From Rhizobium chutanense (GTDB lineage: Bacteria; Pseudomonadota; Alphaproteobacteria; Rhizobiales; Rhizobiaceae): a DNA stretch of 64,000 bases. The notes under the pieces were generated by a model, which saw only the letters and a program-made list of their open reading frames with translations, was not told where the DNA came from and did no database searches. The translations under genes were made by a program, and so were the position numbers. The stretch covers positions 186,001 to 250,000 of the forward strand of contig NZ_NWSV01000005.1 of assembly GCF_002531935.1 (NCBI RefSeq). The letters run 5' to 3'. The stretch's first letter is position 1; each line of letters opens with the position of its first letter. Of this stretch, positions 35,087-43,639 are shown piece after piece.

Positions 35087-36157
35087 TTACTTGGCAAGCA
35101 GCTTGTCGAAGAGCGCCTGGTCGTAATCCGAGTAGATATAGCCGTCAGCCGGGAACTTGTCGGCGCGGGCGAGGTAGCTGCCGATGGTGCTGTCGTCGAT
35201 AACGGGCAGCGGCACCTTGACGAAAGCGGGCACGTCCTTGCCTTGCAGCGCCTGCACGGCGGTATAGACGGAAAGCGCGCCGAGCCAGTTGGGCTGCATC
35301 GTCGCCCAGCCCTTCAGGCCCTTCTCCTTCCAGAGTTCCAGGAACTGCCTGGCGTTTTCGCCTGTTGTCGGCACCTGGTCGCGGCCCTGGCGCTCGAAGG
35401 CGAGGACGGAGCCGGCCGACAGCGCGCCGCCGAGCGACAGAACGCCGTCGATTTCGGGGTTGGCGAAGAGCAGGCTGGTCATCGCTTCCTGTGCCGGCGC
35501 GACGTTATATTCGGTGTTCGTCTCGGTGATCACCTGGAGACCCGGATTGGCATCGAGGACCGGCTGGGCGCCCTTGCGGCGGTCGTCGCTCACCGAAATG
35601 CCGGCCGGGCCGTTCATGATGATGATCTTGCCCTTGCCGCCAAGCTGGGCGACCATCCATTTGGCTGCGGTTGCACCCCATTGACTGGAATCGGTGTTGA
35701 TCTTCGCCGTCACCTTGTCGGTGTTGACGAGGCTGTCGAAATTGACGACCGCGATACCCTTGTCGCAGGCATCCGATATGACGCGGTCGAGCGCGTTGGA
35801 GGAGCCGGCGATGACGACGATGGCGTCGACATTGGCGTCGATCATCGACTGGATATGCTGGATCTGCGTCTGGGCATTGCCCTGCGCGTCCGTGATCATC
35901 AGGTTTTTCACCAGGCCCGCCTTCTTCAGCTCCTCCACCTCAGCGCTGATGGTGCCTTCGGTCTGCTTCATCCAGGTCGGTACCGAGTAGATGTTCGCCC
36001 AGCCGATCGTGTAGGGCGCTTTCCTGTCGCCCTTGATGCAATTGGCAGCGGCCGAGGCCGTGCCCGCGGAAAAGACGAGGAGGGCCGCGGCGGCGGCGGC
36101 GCCGGCAAGAAGGCGGCGGCGCAGTGAAGCGGAAATGCTGCTGTCAAAATTCTTCAT
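35087..36157 (-). CDS. CUT2 periplasmic sugar-binding protein
   Basis: This 356-residue binding protein is the first gene of the leftward operon. The signal sequence has an SLRRRLLAGAAAAAALLVF core cleaved near ASA/AANC, and the twin-arginine motif is not a clear Tat signal. The mature part begins YTIGWANIYSVPTWMKQTEG, and AIVVIAGSSNALDRVI and IDGVLSLGGALSAG fit the peripla_BP_4 (ribose/galactose-type) family. AAGGGG lies before ATG 36157. The cargo may be a sugar derivative or amino-sugar conjugate, given the operon's PLP enzyme and deacylase. Confidence 0.93.
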   Translation of the reverse strand: MKNFDSSISASLRRRLLAGAAAAAALLVFSAGTASAAANCIKGDRKAPYTIGWANIYSVPTWMKQTEGTISAEVEELKKAGLVKNLMITDAQGNAQTQIQHIQSMIDANVDAIVVIAGSSNALDRVISDACDKGIAVVNFDSLVNTDKVTAKINTDSSQWGATAAKWMVAQLGGKGKIIIMNGPAGISVSDDRRKGAQPVLDANPGLQVITETNTEYNVAPAQEAMTSLLFANPEIDGVLSLGGALSAGSVLAFERQGRDQVPTTGENARQFLELWKEKGLKGWATMQPNWLGALSVYTAVQALQGKDVPAFVKVPLPVIDDSTIGSYLARADKFPADGYIYSDYDQALFDKLLAK

Positions 36158-36202
36158 GTCGATCCCCTTTTTTGTGCGGCAGCCTTGAAGGCTTGCCATC
36201 AA

Positions 36203-36220
36203 TGTCCAATATAATGTACA
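36203..36220. promoter_or_regulatory. TGTNC-N8-GGACA operator-like site, copy 2
   Basis: TGTCC-AATATAAT-GTACA, read on the other strand as TGTAC-N8-GGACA, lies in the 161-bp divergent region between the binding-protein gene and the IclR gene. It matches the site at 26721-26738 in arms, spacing and AT-rich spacer. IclR binding is inferred. Confidence 0.6.
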
Positions 36221-36318
36221 TATGATCCGTATACCGGACGAAGTGATCTTATGCCGATTTTTCAGCCTCGCAAGAGGGATGAAAAAAAATTTCGTCCGCT
36301 GGGAATGACGGAGGTCGG

Positions 36319-37164
36319 TTGACAGATGCGACGGAGGATTTGAAAAGCTTGGCCGAACAGAAATTGGGATCGACAGCAATGGATGCAGTTCAGGACGAAG
36401 CAGCCGGCAAACGCGCCCGCGGGCTCGACCGCGCCTTCGAAATCCTCGATTTCCTGCGCCAGAAGCGCCAGGCCCTGAAGCCGAACGAAATCGCCGCGCA
36501 GATCGGCGCGCCGCGCTCGTCGGTTTACGAACTCGTCAACCTGCTGCTGAGCAACGGCATTCTCGAATTCACCGGCGGCGACGGGCGGGTCTATCTCGGC
36601 CGCAAACTCTATTTCCTCGGCGCCGCCTATGAAAATCATTTCGATTTCACCCGCGAATGCGAGGCGGCGCTGGAACAGCTTGCCGACGAGACGCGGGAAA
36701 CGGCGCAGTTCTGCATGCTGGATGGAAACAGGTACACGGTGGTGCGCATGCGCGAAGGTGCGCGGCCCTTTCGCATTTCGACGGATGTCGGCCAGTCGGT
36801 GCCGATCCCGTGGACGGCGTCGGGCCGCCTGCTCGTCGCGCATCTGTCGGACCAGGAGATCCTGAACTTCATTCCGCCGCAGGATTTCCGCCTGCCGGGG
36901 GGCGAATGGCTCGATCCGCAAACGTTCATCGCCGAGGTGCGCCAAGCCGAGCGTGAAGGTCTCTTCACCTTCAACAGCATCGTCGACAGCTTCACCCATT
37001 GTTTTGCCGTGCCGGTGCGCGGCGAGGAAGGCCATGCCGCCGCAACGCTCTGCCTTGTCACGCCCCGCGATGACGGCATTGCCAACCGCGATCGCTATCT
37101 CGACTGCCTGAGAAAGGCCGCCGCCGGCCTGGAGCATGCCCCGGCCCGGCCAAAACGGGGCTGA
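36319..37164 (+). CDS. IclR family transcriptional regulator
   Basis: This regulator has 281 residues from the TTG at 36319, which has GGAGG 4 bp upstream; ATG 36379 is an alternative. The N-terminal winged helix reads GLDRAFEILDFLRQKRQALKPNEIAAQIGAPRSSVYELVNLL in parts. The C-terminal effector domain contains ETAQFCMLDGNRYTVV, PIPWTASGRLLVAHLSD and SIVDSFTHCFAVPV. It is divergent from the CUT2 operon and is its likely regulator. CGGGGC-TGAC-GCCCCG at 37156-37171 makes a hairpin across its stop codon. Confidence 0.94.
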   Translation: MTDATEDLKSLAEQKLGSTAMDAVQDEAAGKRARGLDRAFEILDFLRQKRQALKPNEIAAQIGAPRSSVYELVNLLLSNGILEFTGGDGRVYLGRKLYFLGAAYENHFDFTRECEAALEQLADETRETAQFCMLDGNRYTVVRMREGARPFRISTDVGQSVPIPWTASGRLLVAHLSDQEILNFIPPQDFRLPGGEWLDPQTFIAEVRQAEREGLFTFNSIVDSFTHCFAVPVRGEEGHAAATLCLVTPRDDGIANRDRYLDCLRKAAAGLEHAPARPKRG

Positions 37165-37541
37165 CGCCCCGGTAGAAACCCAGGCATCGATCCCGGCGGC
37201 ACGGACGTCGTGCCTGAACCGGTCATCCCCCGGCATGCTCCCTCAAATCGTGGCACGCTCGCCCGGCTTTTCGCCGGGCCTGGCGGGTGCTGCGTATCCG
37301 CCGGCCCGATCAAAGACATCGGCGATCAGGCGCAAGACCAGTTGCCCGCCGGTTGGCGAGCGCCATCGTTGATTTCCAATTTTCTCCCGATCTCGAAAAT
37401 CTATTCACTCTTCTCCCCAAACTATGAAATTAAGTTTCTCTATAAAATCTATGGAGAACCTATCCTGACGGCTCGATAGACGAATTTATACCTGCCCTCG
37501 TGGAGGAGCGGGGCTGTTGAGGCAAACGGAGAGGACGCCAG
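37165..37541. other. Intergenic region between IclR gene and flavin monooxygenase operon
   Basis: These 377 bp hold no convincing gene. Near the left end are a hairpin over the IclR stop and a second small one (GGCACG-GACGT-CGTGCC, 37198-37214), neither with a T-run. The right third (about 37375-37480) is strikingly AT-rich for this genome and probably contains the promoter of the 37542-41556 operon. No operator palindrome was obvious. Confidence 0.6.
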
Positions 37542-38894
37542 ATGACACGGAAAATCAGGCTTGGAGCATTTCTTCCCGGTGGCGGACAGCATGTCGCCTC
37601 ATGGCGCCATCCCGACCAACCGGCCGACGGCGCCACCAGTTTCGAATTTCACAAGCAGCTGGCGCTGACGGCCGAGCGCGGCCTCTTCGACGCCTATTTC
37701 CTGGCCGACGGACTGGCTGTCGGTTTCGGCGGGGCACGCGAAGGCGGCAATGCCCGTGTCGCCGGCTTCGAGCCCGTGACATTATTCTCCGCCCTTGCGC
37801 CTCTGACTACGCATCTCGGCTTCATCGCGACGTCCTCGACCACCTATGAGGAGCCTTACACGACCGCCCGCAAGTTCGCCTCGCTGGACCTGATCTCAGA
37901 CGGCCGCGCCGGCTGGAACGTCGTGACCACGACCGGCGACCTCACGGCGCAGAATTTCAACCGCGATACCCAGCTGCCGCATGCCGAGCGCTATCGCCGT
38001 GCCGCCGAGCATGTCGACGTCGTCCGCAAACTCTGGGAAAGCTTCGAGGACGACGCCTTCATCCGCGACAAGGAAACGGGCGTGTTCTTCGATCCGGCGA
38101 AGCTGCACGACACCGACCATCGCGGCGAACATTTCAGCGTGCGTGGCCCGCTCAACGTCTCGCGCTCGCCGCAGGGCCATCCCGTCATCGTCCAGGCCGG
38201 TCAGTCCGAGGACGGACGCGGGCTCGCCGCGGCAACGGCCGAAGTCATCTTCACCGCCCATCAGCATCTCGAAACCGCCCAGGAATTCTACCGGGATATC
38301 AAGGCGCGCGCCCGCGGTCTCGGCCGCAACCCCGATCACATCCTGGTCATGCCCGGCGTCTCCGCTTTCGTCGGCAGGACCGAAGCCGAGGCACGCGAGA
38401 AATACGACCGCCTGACCTCGCTGATCGTCGAAGAAGACGGGATCGGCCTGCTCAACGGCCTGACCGGCGGCACGCTCGACCTGCACGGCTATGATCTGGA
38501 CGGGCCCCTTCCGCCCGCACCGCCGACCGAAGGCATGAAGAGCCGCCAGGCGCTGATCCGCCAGATCGCCGACGAAAACAACTTCACCATCCGCCAGCTC
38601 TATCAGTGGATCGCATCGGCCCGTGGCCACTACACCATCGTCGGCACGGCCGAGCAGATTGCCGACACGCTGCAGACATGGTTCGAGAACGAGGCGGCCG
38701 ACGGCTTCAACATTCTGCCGCCCTGGCTGCCGACGGCGCTCGACGATTTTGTCGATCTGGTCATTCCGGAACTGCAGCGCCGCGGCCTGTTCCGCACGGC
38801 CTATGAGGGCAAGACGCTGAGGGAAAACCTCGGCCTGCCTTTCCCGAGCAATCGATGGGCTGCAGGACATGCAGCTCTCCAGGCAGCAGAGTGA
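37542..38894 (+). CDS. FMN-dependent monooxygenase of the NtaA/SnaA/DszA/SoxA family
   Basis: This 450-residue luciferase-like flavin monooxygenase uses reduced FMN and O2 to cleave C-S or C-N bonds. IRLGAFLPGGGQHVASWRHP, RGLFDAYFLADGL, SSTTYEEPYTTARKFASLDLISDGRAGWNVVTT in parts, NFNRDTQLPH and PVIVQAGQSEDGR are typical of the NtaA/DszA branch. Length is normal for this group. It begins the rightward operon with a sulfonate/nitrate-type importer, so an organosulfur or aminopolycarboxylate compound is the expected substrate. No flavin reductase gene lies nearby; one must come from elsewhere. Confidence 0.93.
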   Translation: MTRKIRLGAFLPGGGQHVASWRHPDQPADGATSFEFHKQLALTAERGLFDAYFLADGLAVGFGGAREGGNARVAGFEPVTLFSALAPLTTHLGFIATSSTTYEEPYTTARKFASLDLISDGRAGWNVVTTTGDLTAQNFNRDTQLPHAERYRRAAEHVDVVRKLWESFEDDAFIRDKETGVFFDPAKLHDTDHRGEHFSVRGPLNVSRSPQGHPVIVQAGQSEDGRGLAAATAEVIFTAHQHLETAQEFYRDIKARARGLGRNPDHILVMPGVSAFVGRTEAEAREKYDRLTSLIVEEDGIGLLNGLTGGTLDLHGYDLDGPLPPAPPTEGMKSRQALIRQIADENNFTIRQLYQWIASARGHYTIVGTAEQIADTLQTWFENEAADGFNILPPWLPTALDDFVDLVIPELQRRGLFRTAYEGKTLRENLGLPFPSNRWAAGHAALQAAE

Positions 38895-38904
38895 GGAGCG
38901 GACC

Positions 38905-39756
38905 ATGGCCTATGAAATCAACCAGACCCTTCCGAGAAGCTTCGGCCGCCTGAAAAACGGCGAAAGCACGACTTTCCTTCTCGCACTCCAGCTGCGCGGC
39001 GTGCTCGCATCGCTTTTGCCGCGCTACGGCCTGCTCATCAGCTTCCTGGTGCTCTGGCAGGTGTCGAGCACCAGGGGCTGGGTCAATCCTGCCGTCTTCC
39101 CACCCTTGAACGTGATCCTGTCCACTCTCTGGACCAACCTTGCCAACGGCGCGCTGCTCGATGACATTGCCATCAGCCTGCAGCGAGCCGGAACCGCCTT
39201 CGCCTTTGCCGTCGTGATCGGCATTCCGCTTGGCCTGTTCATGGGTCAGTTTCGCCTGGTCGAGCAGGCGCTCGATCCTATCCTGCAGCTCTTCCGCCAG
39301 ACATCGGCGCTGGCGCTCTATCCGGTTTTCATCCTGCTGCTCGGCCTCGGCGAAACATCGAAGATCTTCGTTATCTTCTGGGCGACGCTGTTTCCGGTCC
39401 TGCTCGCCACGATCAGCGGCGTTAAGGAGGTGGACCAGAAGCTCATCGAGATGGCCCGCACCTATGGCGCCGGGCCGCTCACCGTCTTCCGCCGCGTCAT
39501 TCTGCCGGCATCCGTCCCCGCGATCTTCGTCGGCCTGCGTCTTTCGGCCACAACAGCGCTTCTGCTGCTGATCGCCGCCGAGATGATCGGCGCCAACAAG
39601 GGCATCGGCTTCCAGGTCATGAACGCCCAGTACAATTTCCAGATCCCGCTGATGTTTGCGGCGATCCTGCTGCTCGCCTTCCTCGGGCTTGCCGCCAATG
39701 CCTTGCTCGTTCTTCTGCAGCGCCGTCTCTGCCGCTGGTCCCAGCCGAGCCGCTGA
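38905..39756 (+). CDS. SsuC-type ABC transporter permease
   Basis: This 283-residue permease has six hydrophobic helices. The EAA-like loop is DQKLIEMARTYGAGPLTVFRRVILPASVPAIF in parts and is typical of the nitrate/sulfonate/taurine importer family. IGIPLGLFMGQFRLVEQALDPIL is the other family motif. The start ATG 38905 has GAGGAG upstream; an open frame back to 38869 is within the preceding gene. Confidence 0.93.
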   Translation: MAYEINQTLPRSFGRLKNGESTTFLLALQLRGVLASLLPRYGLLISFLVLWQVSSTRGWVNPAVFPPLNVILSTLWTNLANGALLDDIAISLQRAGTAFAFAVVIGIPLGLFMGQFRLVEQALDPILQLFRQTSALALYPVFILLLGLGETSKIFVIFWATLFPVLLATISGVKEVDQKLIEMARTYGAGPLTVFRRVILPASVPAIFVGLRLSATTALLLLIAAEMIGANKGIGFQVMNAQYNFQIPLMFAAILLLAFLGLAANALLVLLQRRLCRWSQPSR

Positions 39757-39792
39757 CTGCCTCCACCAATTTTCCTCTGAAAGGACTCCCCC

Positions 39793-40776
39793 ATGACATT
39801 CCATCTCCGCAATCTTTTCCTGCCGGCCGCGATCGCTCTCGGTCTTGCCACGCCGGCCGCAGCCGCCGACACGGTGAAGCTGCGCTACCTCGCCAGCCAA
39901 GGCGGCCTTGCCGCCCATGAGCTTGCCGAGGAACTCGGTTACTTCAAGGACACCGGCATCACGCTGGAGAATGTCGGCTATGCCCAGGGCGGCCCGGCCT
40001 CTCTGATCGCCCTGGCCTCCGGCGATGTCGAGATCGGCAGCGCCGCCACCTCAGCCGTCTTGAATTCGATCATCGGCGGCAACGACTTCGTCGCCGCCTA
40101 TCCGTCGAACGGCATCAATGATGAGGTGCAGTCGACCTTCTACGTGCTGGAAGACAGCCCGATCAAAAGCATCAAGGACATTGTCGGCAAGAGCATCGCG
40201 GTCAACACGCTCGGTGCGCATCTCGACTACACCATCCGCGAGGCCCTGCATTCCGTCGGCCTGCCGAGCGACTCCGCCAACCAGGTCGTCGTTCCGGGAC
40301 CGCAGCTCGAGCAGGTGCTGCGCTCCAAGCAGGTCGATATTGCCGCCTTCGGCTATTGGCAGACGACCTTCGAGGGCGCGGCGCTCAAGAATGGCGGCCT
40401 GCGTGCGGTTTTCGATGATACCGACGTGCTTGGCGACATCGCCGGCGGCTTCGTGGTCCTGCGCCGCGATTTCATCAAACAGCATCCGGAAGCGTCGAAA
40501 ATCTTCGTCGAGCAGTCGGCTCGCGCCCTCGACTATGCCCGTGAGCATCCCGAAGAAACCAAGAAGATTTTCGCCAAAGCGCTCGCCGAACGTGGCGAGA
40601 ACGCTGATATCGCACAGTATTTCCGTGGCTATGGCGTGCGCGCCGGCGGTCTGCCGGTCGAGCGTGATATCCAGTTCTGGATCGACGTCCTGGTTCGCGA
40701 AGGCAAGCTGAAGCAGGGCCAGTTGGCGGCCAAGGATATCCTGTTTACCGCCGACGCCAAACCGGCGAGCAATTGA
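39793..40776 (+). CDS. Aliphatic sulfonate-type periplasmic binding protein
   Basis: This 327-residue binding protein has a 25-residue signal peptide (LPAAIALGLATPAAAAD). LRYLASQGGLAAHELAEELGYFKDTGI, SIAVNTLGAHLDYTIREALHSVGL and FVVLRRDFIKQHPE match the SsuA/NrtA/TauA (NMT1) group. It supplies the 38905-39756 permease. The sequence cannot separate sulfonate from other organosulfur or nitrogenous ligands. Confidence 0.92.
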   Translation: MTFHLRNLFLPAAIALGLATPAAAADTVKLRYLASQGGLAAHELAEELGYFKDTGITLENVGYAQGGPASLIALASGDVEIGSAATSAVLNSIIGGNDFVAAYPSNGINDEVQSTFYVLEDSPIKSIKDIVGKSIAVNTLGAHLDYTIREALHSVGLPSDSANQVVVPGPQLEQVLRSKQVDIAAFGYWQTTFEGAALKNGGLRAVFDDTDVLGDIAGGFVVLRRDFIKQHPEASKIFVEQSARALDYAREHPEETKKIFAKALAERGENADIAQYFRGYGVRAGGLPVERDIQFWIDVLVREGKLKQGQLAAKDILFTADAKPASN

Positions 40777-40785
40777 GGAAGCGTG

Positions 40786-41556
40786 ATGAGCGTCGCTGAG
40801 GACATTCGCCGCGGGGAGGTGACGATCCGTCGCCTCTCCAAATCCTACAGGCTGAACGGCAAGCCGCTGCAGGTTCTGAAGGATATCAATCTCCATATCC
40901 GCTCTGGCGAAAGCCTCGCCATCGTCGGCGCCAGCGGTTCGGGCAAGACGACCCTGCTCAGGGTTCTCGCCGGGCTGGAGGATTCCGATAGCGGAGACGT
41001 CCTCGTTGACGGCAAGGCGATACGCGGCGTCAGCGCCGAGCGCGCCGTCATCTTCCAGGAGCCGCGGCTTCTGCCCTGGCTTGATGTGCTCGACAATGTC
41101 GCCTTCGGGCTGGAAACCAGGGGCCTGTCGCGCGAGCAGGCGAGGGGACGGGCGCGCCACTATGTCAAGCTCGTCGGCCTGCAGCAGTTCGAGACCGCCT
41201 ATCCCCGACAGCTCTCCGGCGGCATGGCGCAGCGTGTCGGCATCGCCCGGGCACTTGCCGTCCAGCCGGAAATCCTGCTGCTCGACGAGCCGCTCGGCGC
41301 CCTCGACGCGATGACCAAGATCGGCATGCAGCAGGAACTCGCCCGGATCTGGCGCGATGAGGATGTGACGACCATTCTCGTCACCCACGATCTCGAGGAG
41401 GCGATCTATCTCGCCGACCGGATCTTGATCCTGCCGCGGGAAAAGGGAGCCGAGCCGCGTCTGATCGACATCGAACTGCCGCGCCCGCGCGACCGTAGCG
41501 CGCCGGAATTCGTCCGGCACCGCGAAGAACTGCTGAACCTGTTCGGACTGCATTGA
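40786..41556 (+). CDS. SsuB-type ABC transporter ATP-binding protein
   Basis: This 256-residue ATPase completes the importer. Walker A GASGSGKTT, FQEPRLLPWLDVLDNVAFGL, signature LSGGMAQRVGIARAL, Walker B LLLDEPLGALDAMT and VTHDLEEAIYLADRI are intact. LLPWLDVLDNV is typical for the taurine/sulfonate/nitrate group. ATG 40786 has GAGGA upstream; a GTG one codon earlier is possible. A strong hairpin at 41573-41606 follows. Confidence 0.94.
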   Translation: MSVAEDIRRGEVTIRRLSKSYRLNGKPLQVLKDINLHIRSGESLAIVGASGSGKTTLLRVLAGLEDSDSGDVLVDGKAIRGVSAERAVIFQEPRLLPWLDVLDNVAFGLETRGLSREQARGRARHYVKLVGLQQFETAYPRQLSGGMAQRVGIARALAVQPEILLLDEPLGALDAMTKIGMQQELARIWRDEDVTTILVTHDLEEAIYLADRILILPREKGAEPRLIDIELPRPRDRSAPEFVRHREELLNLFGLH

Positions 41557-41572
41557 TTTCTTCAGACGTCTG

Positions 41573-41606
41573 CGCGCCGCATGGGGTCTGATCCATGCGA
41601 CGCGCG
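41573..41606. terminator. Hairpin between convergent ssuB-like and clc genes
   Basis: CGCGC-CGCATGG pairs with CCATGCG-(AC)-GCGCG around an 8-nt loop: 7 plus 5 base pairs with a 2-nt bulge. It lies in the 82-bp convergent gap, so it can end transcription from both sides. There is no T-run. Confidence 0.6.
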
Positions 41607-41638
41607 GCAGTAGCGATGCGGAGGACGCGCGCGGACCG

Positions 41639-43453
41639 CTATCGCGCCTTACTCTTTGCTCCGGCAGTCAGATAAGGCCGCCGATCCAGTTCCGCCGAGC
41701 GGTAGGAACTGCGCAGCCGCAGCAGATCCTTGCGGGCGATCAGGCCGCACAGCTTGCCGGAAGCGGGGTCGACGATCGGAATGCGACCGTCGCCGGTCGA
41801 CAGCATCAGGTCGGCGATGAATGCGACCGTATCATCGGGATGCCCCACGGGAACGGAATCGTCCGCGACGTTTTCACCGAGCGTCTGGGCGGCAAGTTCC
41901 GCCTTCCCCTGCCAGAGAAGGGCATCGGCCCGCGAGACGATGCCGGCCAGCCTGCCCCCGGCATCGACCACCGGGTAGATCCGATGGGTCTTCTCTTCAG
42001 AGGCGAAGAAATCGCAGGCCTCTCCGACCGTCATAGTGACGGCAAGCGTATCGACATCGCCGATCATGATCTCCCTTGCCCGCGAGAGTTCGAACGGATC
42101 GACGCCGTATTCGCGGGTGATGTGCTGGCCATGGCGCGCGATCTTCTCGGTGAGGATCGAGCGGCGCAGCAGCAGGACCGTGACGGCATAGGCCACCACT
42201 GTTGCCGCGAGCAGCGGAACGAGCGTGCTGACGTCGCCGGTGATCTCCATCGCAAAGAAGGTTCCCGTCAGCGGCGCGCGCATGGTTCCGCCCATCATCG
42301 CCGCCATTCCAAGCAGCGCCCAGAAGCCCGGGTCATTGCCGGGCATGACAAGTCCGACCAGCCATCCGAGAGCGCCGCCGAAAATCAGGAGCGGGGCGAG
42401 CACGCCGCCCGAGGTGCCCGACGACAGGGCAAACAGCCAGATGACGGTCTTTACCAGCAGGATCGACAGGACAGCCGGCGCGAGCAGCCGGTTGTTGAGC
42501 AGGCCTTCGATGATGTCGTAACCGACACCCATCGCCCGCGGCTCGATCAGGCCGCCGAGACCGATGACGAGACCGCCGAACATCGGCCACCACATCCAAT
42601 GGATCGGCAAGGCCTCGAACAGGTCTTCGATCCGGTAGAGCAGCGTCGTCAGCAATCCCGATTGCAGGCCTGAGATGATGCCCATTGCCGCGCAGGCGAA
42701 GATCCCCCACCAGGGCAAGGTCACCTGGAAATGGGTCGGGAACAGCGGCCCCACGCCGAACAGCAGTGGGCGCCAGCAGATCGATACGCAGGCGGCAACG
42801 GCGACGGGAATGAAGCTGCGCGGTTTCCATTCGAACAATAAGAGTTCGACCGCCAGCATGACCGCAGCGATCGGCGAACCGAAGATCGCCGTCATGCCGG
42901 CGGCGGCACCGGCGACGAGCAGCGTCTTCCGCTCAGCCGCGCTCATGTGAAAGAATTGCGCGAAAAGCGAACCGATCGCTCCGCCGGTCATGATGATCGG
43001 CCCCTCGGCGCCGAACGGCCCGCCGGTTCCGATCGAGATTGCCGATGACAGCGGCTTGAGGACCGCCACCTTCGGCGACATCCGGCTGCCGCCGATCAGG
43101 ATCGCCTCGATGGCCTCTGGAATGCCGTGGCCGCGGATCTTCTCCGATCCGAAGCGGGCCATCAGGCCGATGATGAGCCCGCCGAGCGGCGGCACCAGCA
43201 CCACCCACAGCGAGCGCGGCACCGCAGCCAGAGAGGCGGGCTCGATACCCAGCTGCCCGAACCAGACGACATTGGTGACAAGCGCGATCAGGCTGACGAG
43301 ACACCAGGCGGCAAAGGCGCCTGCGGTGCCGACGATGAGGGACATGCCGATCAGGACGAGAACCCGCCTGTCGGTGGTGAAATCCCCGGCCTCGCGCCGG
43401 GAAAGACCGCCGGTGAAATCGTGCGGCCGGTTGCTGGGTTGATGCTGCGCCAT
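41639..43453 (-). CDS. CLC chloride channel/transporter with CBS domains
   Basis: This 604-residue membrane protein belongs to the CLC family. The selectivity motifs are GHGIPE (family GxGIP), GAEGP, which retains the gating glutamate, and GGVLAP. The usual Ser of GSGIP is His here and the first G of GREGP is followed by Ala, so anion preference may differ from E. coli ClcA. About ten membrane helices fill residues 30-430. Two CBS domains follow (EIMIGDVDTLAVTMTVGEACDFF and VGHPDDTVAFIADLMLSTG). The start MAQHQPSN (43453) gives a normal N-terminus; upstream frame is the operator region. A MarR gene is divergent. Confidence 0.93.
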   Translation of the reverse strand: MAQHQPSNRPHDFTGGLSRREAGDFTTDRRVLVLIGMSLIVGTAGAFAAWCLVSLIALVTNVVWFGQLGIEPASLAAVPRSLWVVLVPPLGGLIIGLMARFGSEKIRGHGIPEAIEAILIGGSRMSPKVAVLKPLSSAISIGTGGPFGAEGPIIMTGGAIGSLFAQFFHMSAAERKTLLVAGAAAGMTAIFGSPIAAVMLAVELLLFEWKPRSFIPVAVAACVSICWRPLLFGVGPLFPTHFQVTLPWWGIFACAAMGIISGLQSGLLTTLLYRIEDLFEALPIHWMWWPMFGGLVIGLGGLIEPRAMGVGYDIIEGLLNNRLLAPAVLSILLVKTVIWLFALSSGTSGGVLAPLLIFGGALGWLVGLVMPGNDPGFWALLGMAAMMGGTMRAPLTGTFFAMEITGDVSTLVPLLAATVVAYAVTVLLLRRSILTEKIARHGQHITREYGVDPFELSRAREIMIGDVDTLAVTMTVGEACDFFASEEKTHRIYPVVDAGGRLAGIVSRADALLWQGKAELAAQTLGENVADDSVPVGHPDDTVAFIADLMLSTGDGRIPIVDPASGKLCGLIARKDLLRLRSSYRSAELDRRPYLTAGAKSKAR

Positions 43454-43493
43454 GAAAACCTCTGCTACGCGGAAATGGGTAGGCTTGAGGCCA

Positions 43494-43514
43494 TTATATC
43501 GTAATACGATATAA
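43494..43514. promoter_or_regulatory. Perfect 21-bp palindrome, probable MarR operator
   Basis: TTATATCGTA and TACGATATAA flank a single A. It lies 41 bp before the CLC start codon and 126 bp before the MarR start, in the divergent region. Length, symmetry and AT-richness fit MarR-family operators. Confidence 0.85.
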
Positions 43515-43639
43515 ATCAATGGACGAAAACACCGAGACGAAAATGTCGCGTGAAGATGCCTCACTTGACCGGCTGTCGAGTGCGCCTCTATTCAATTTCG
43601 GGAACAATTCGCGCTGCGGATCGCAGGCGGCAGAGGAGA

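Noticed and set aside
37198..37214. Hairpin GGCACG-GACGT-CGTGCC as a terminator
   Set aside because: The stem is short, there is no T-run, and a hairpin across the IclR stop codon is already better placed.
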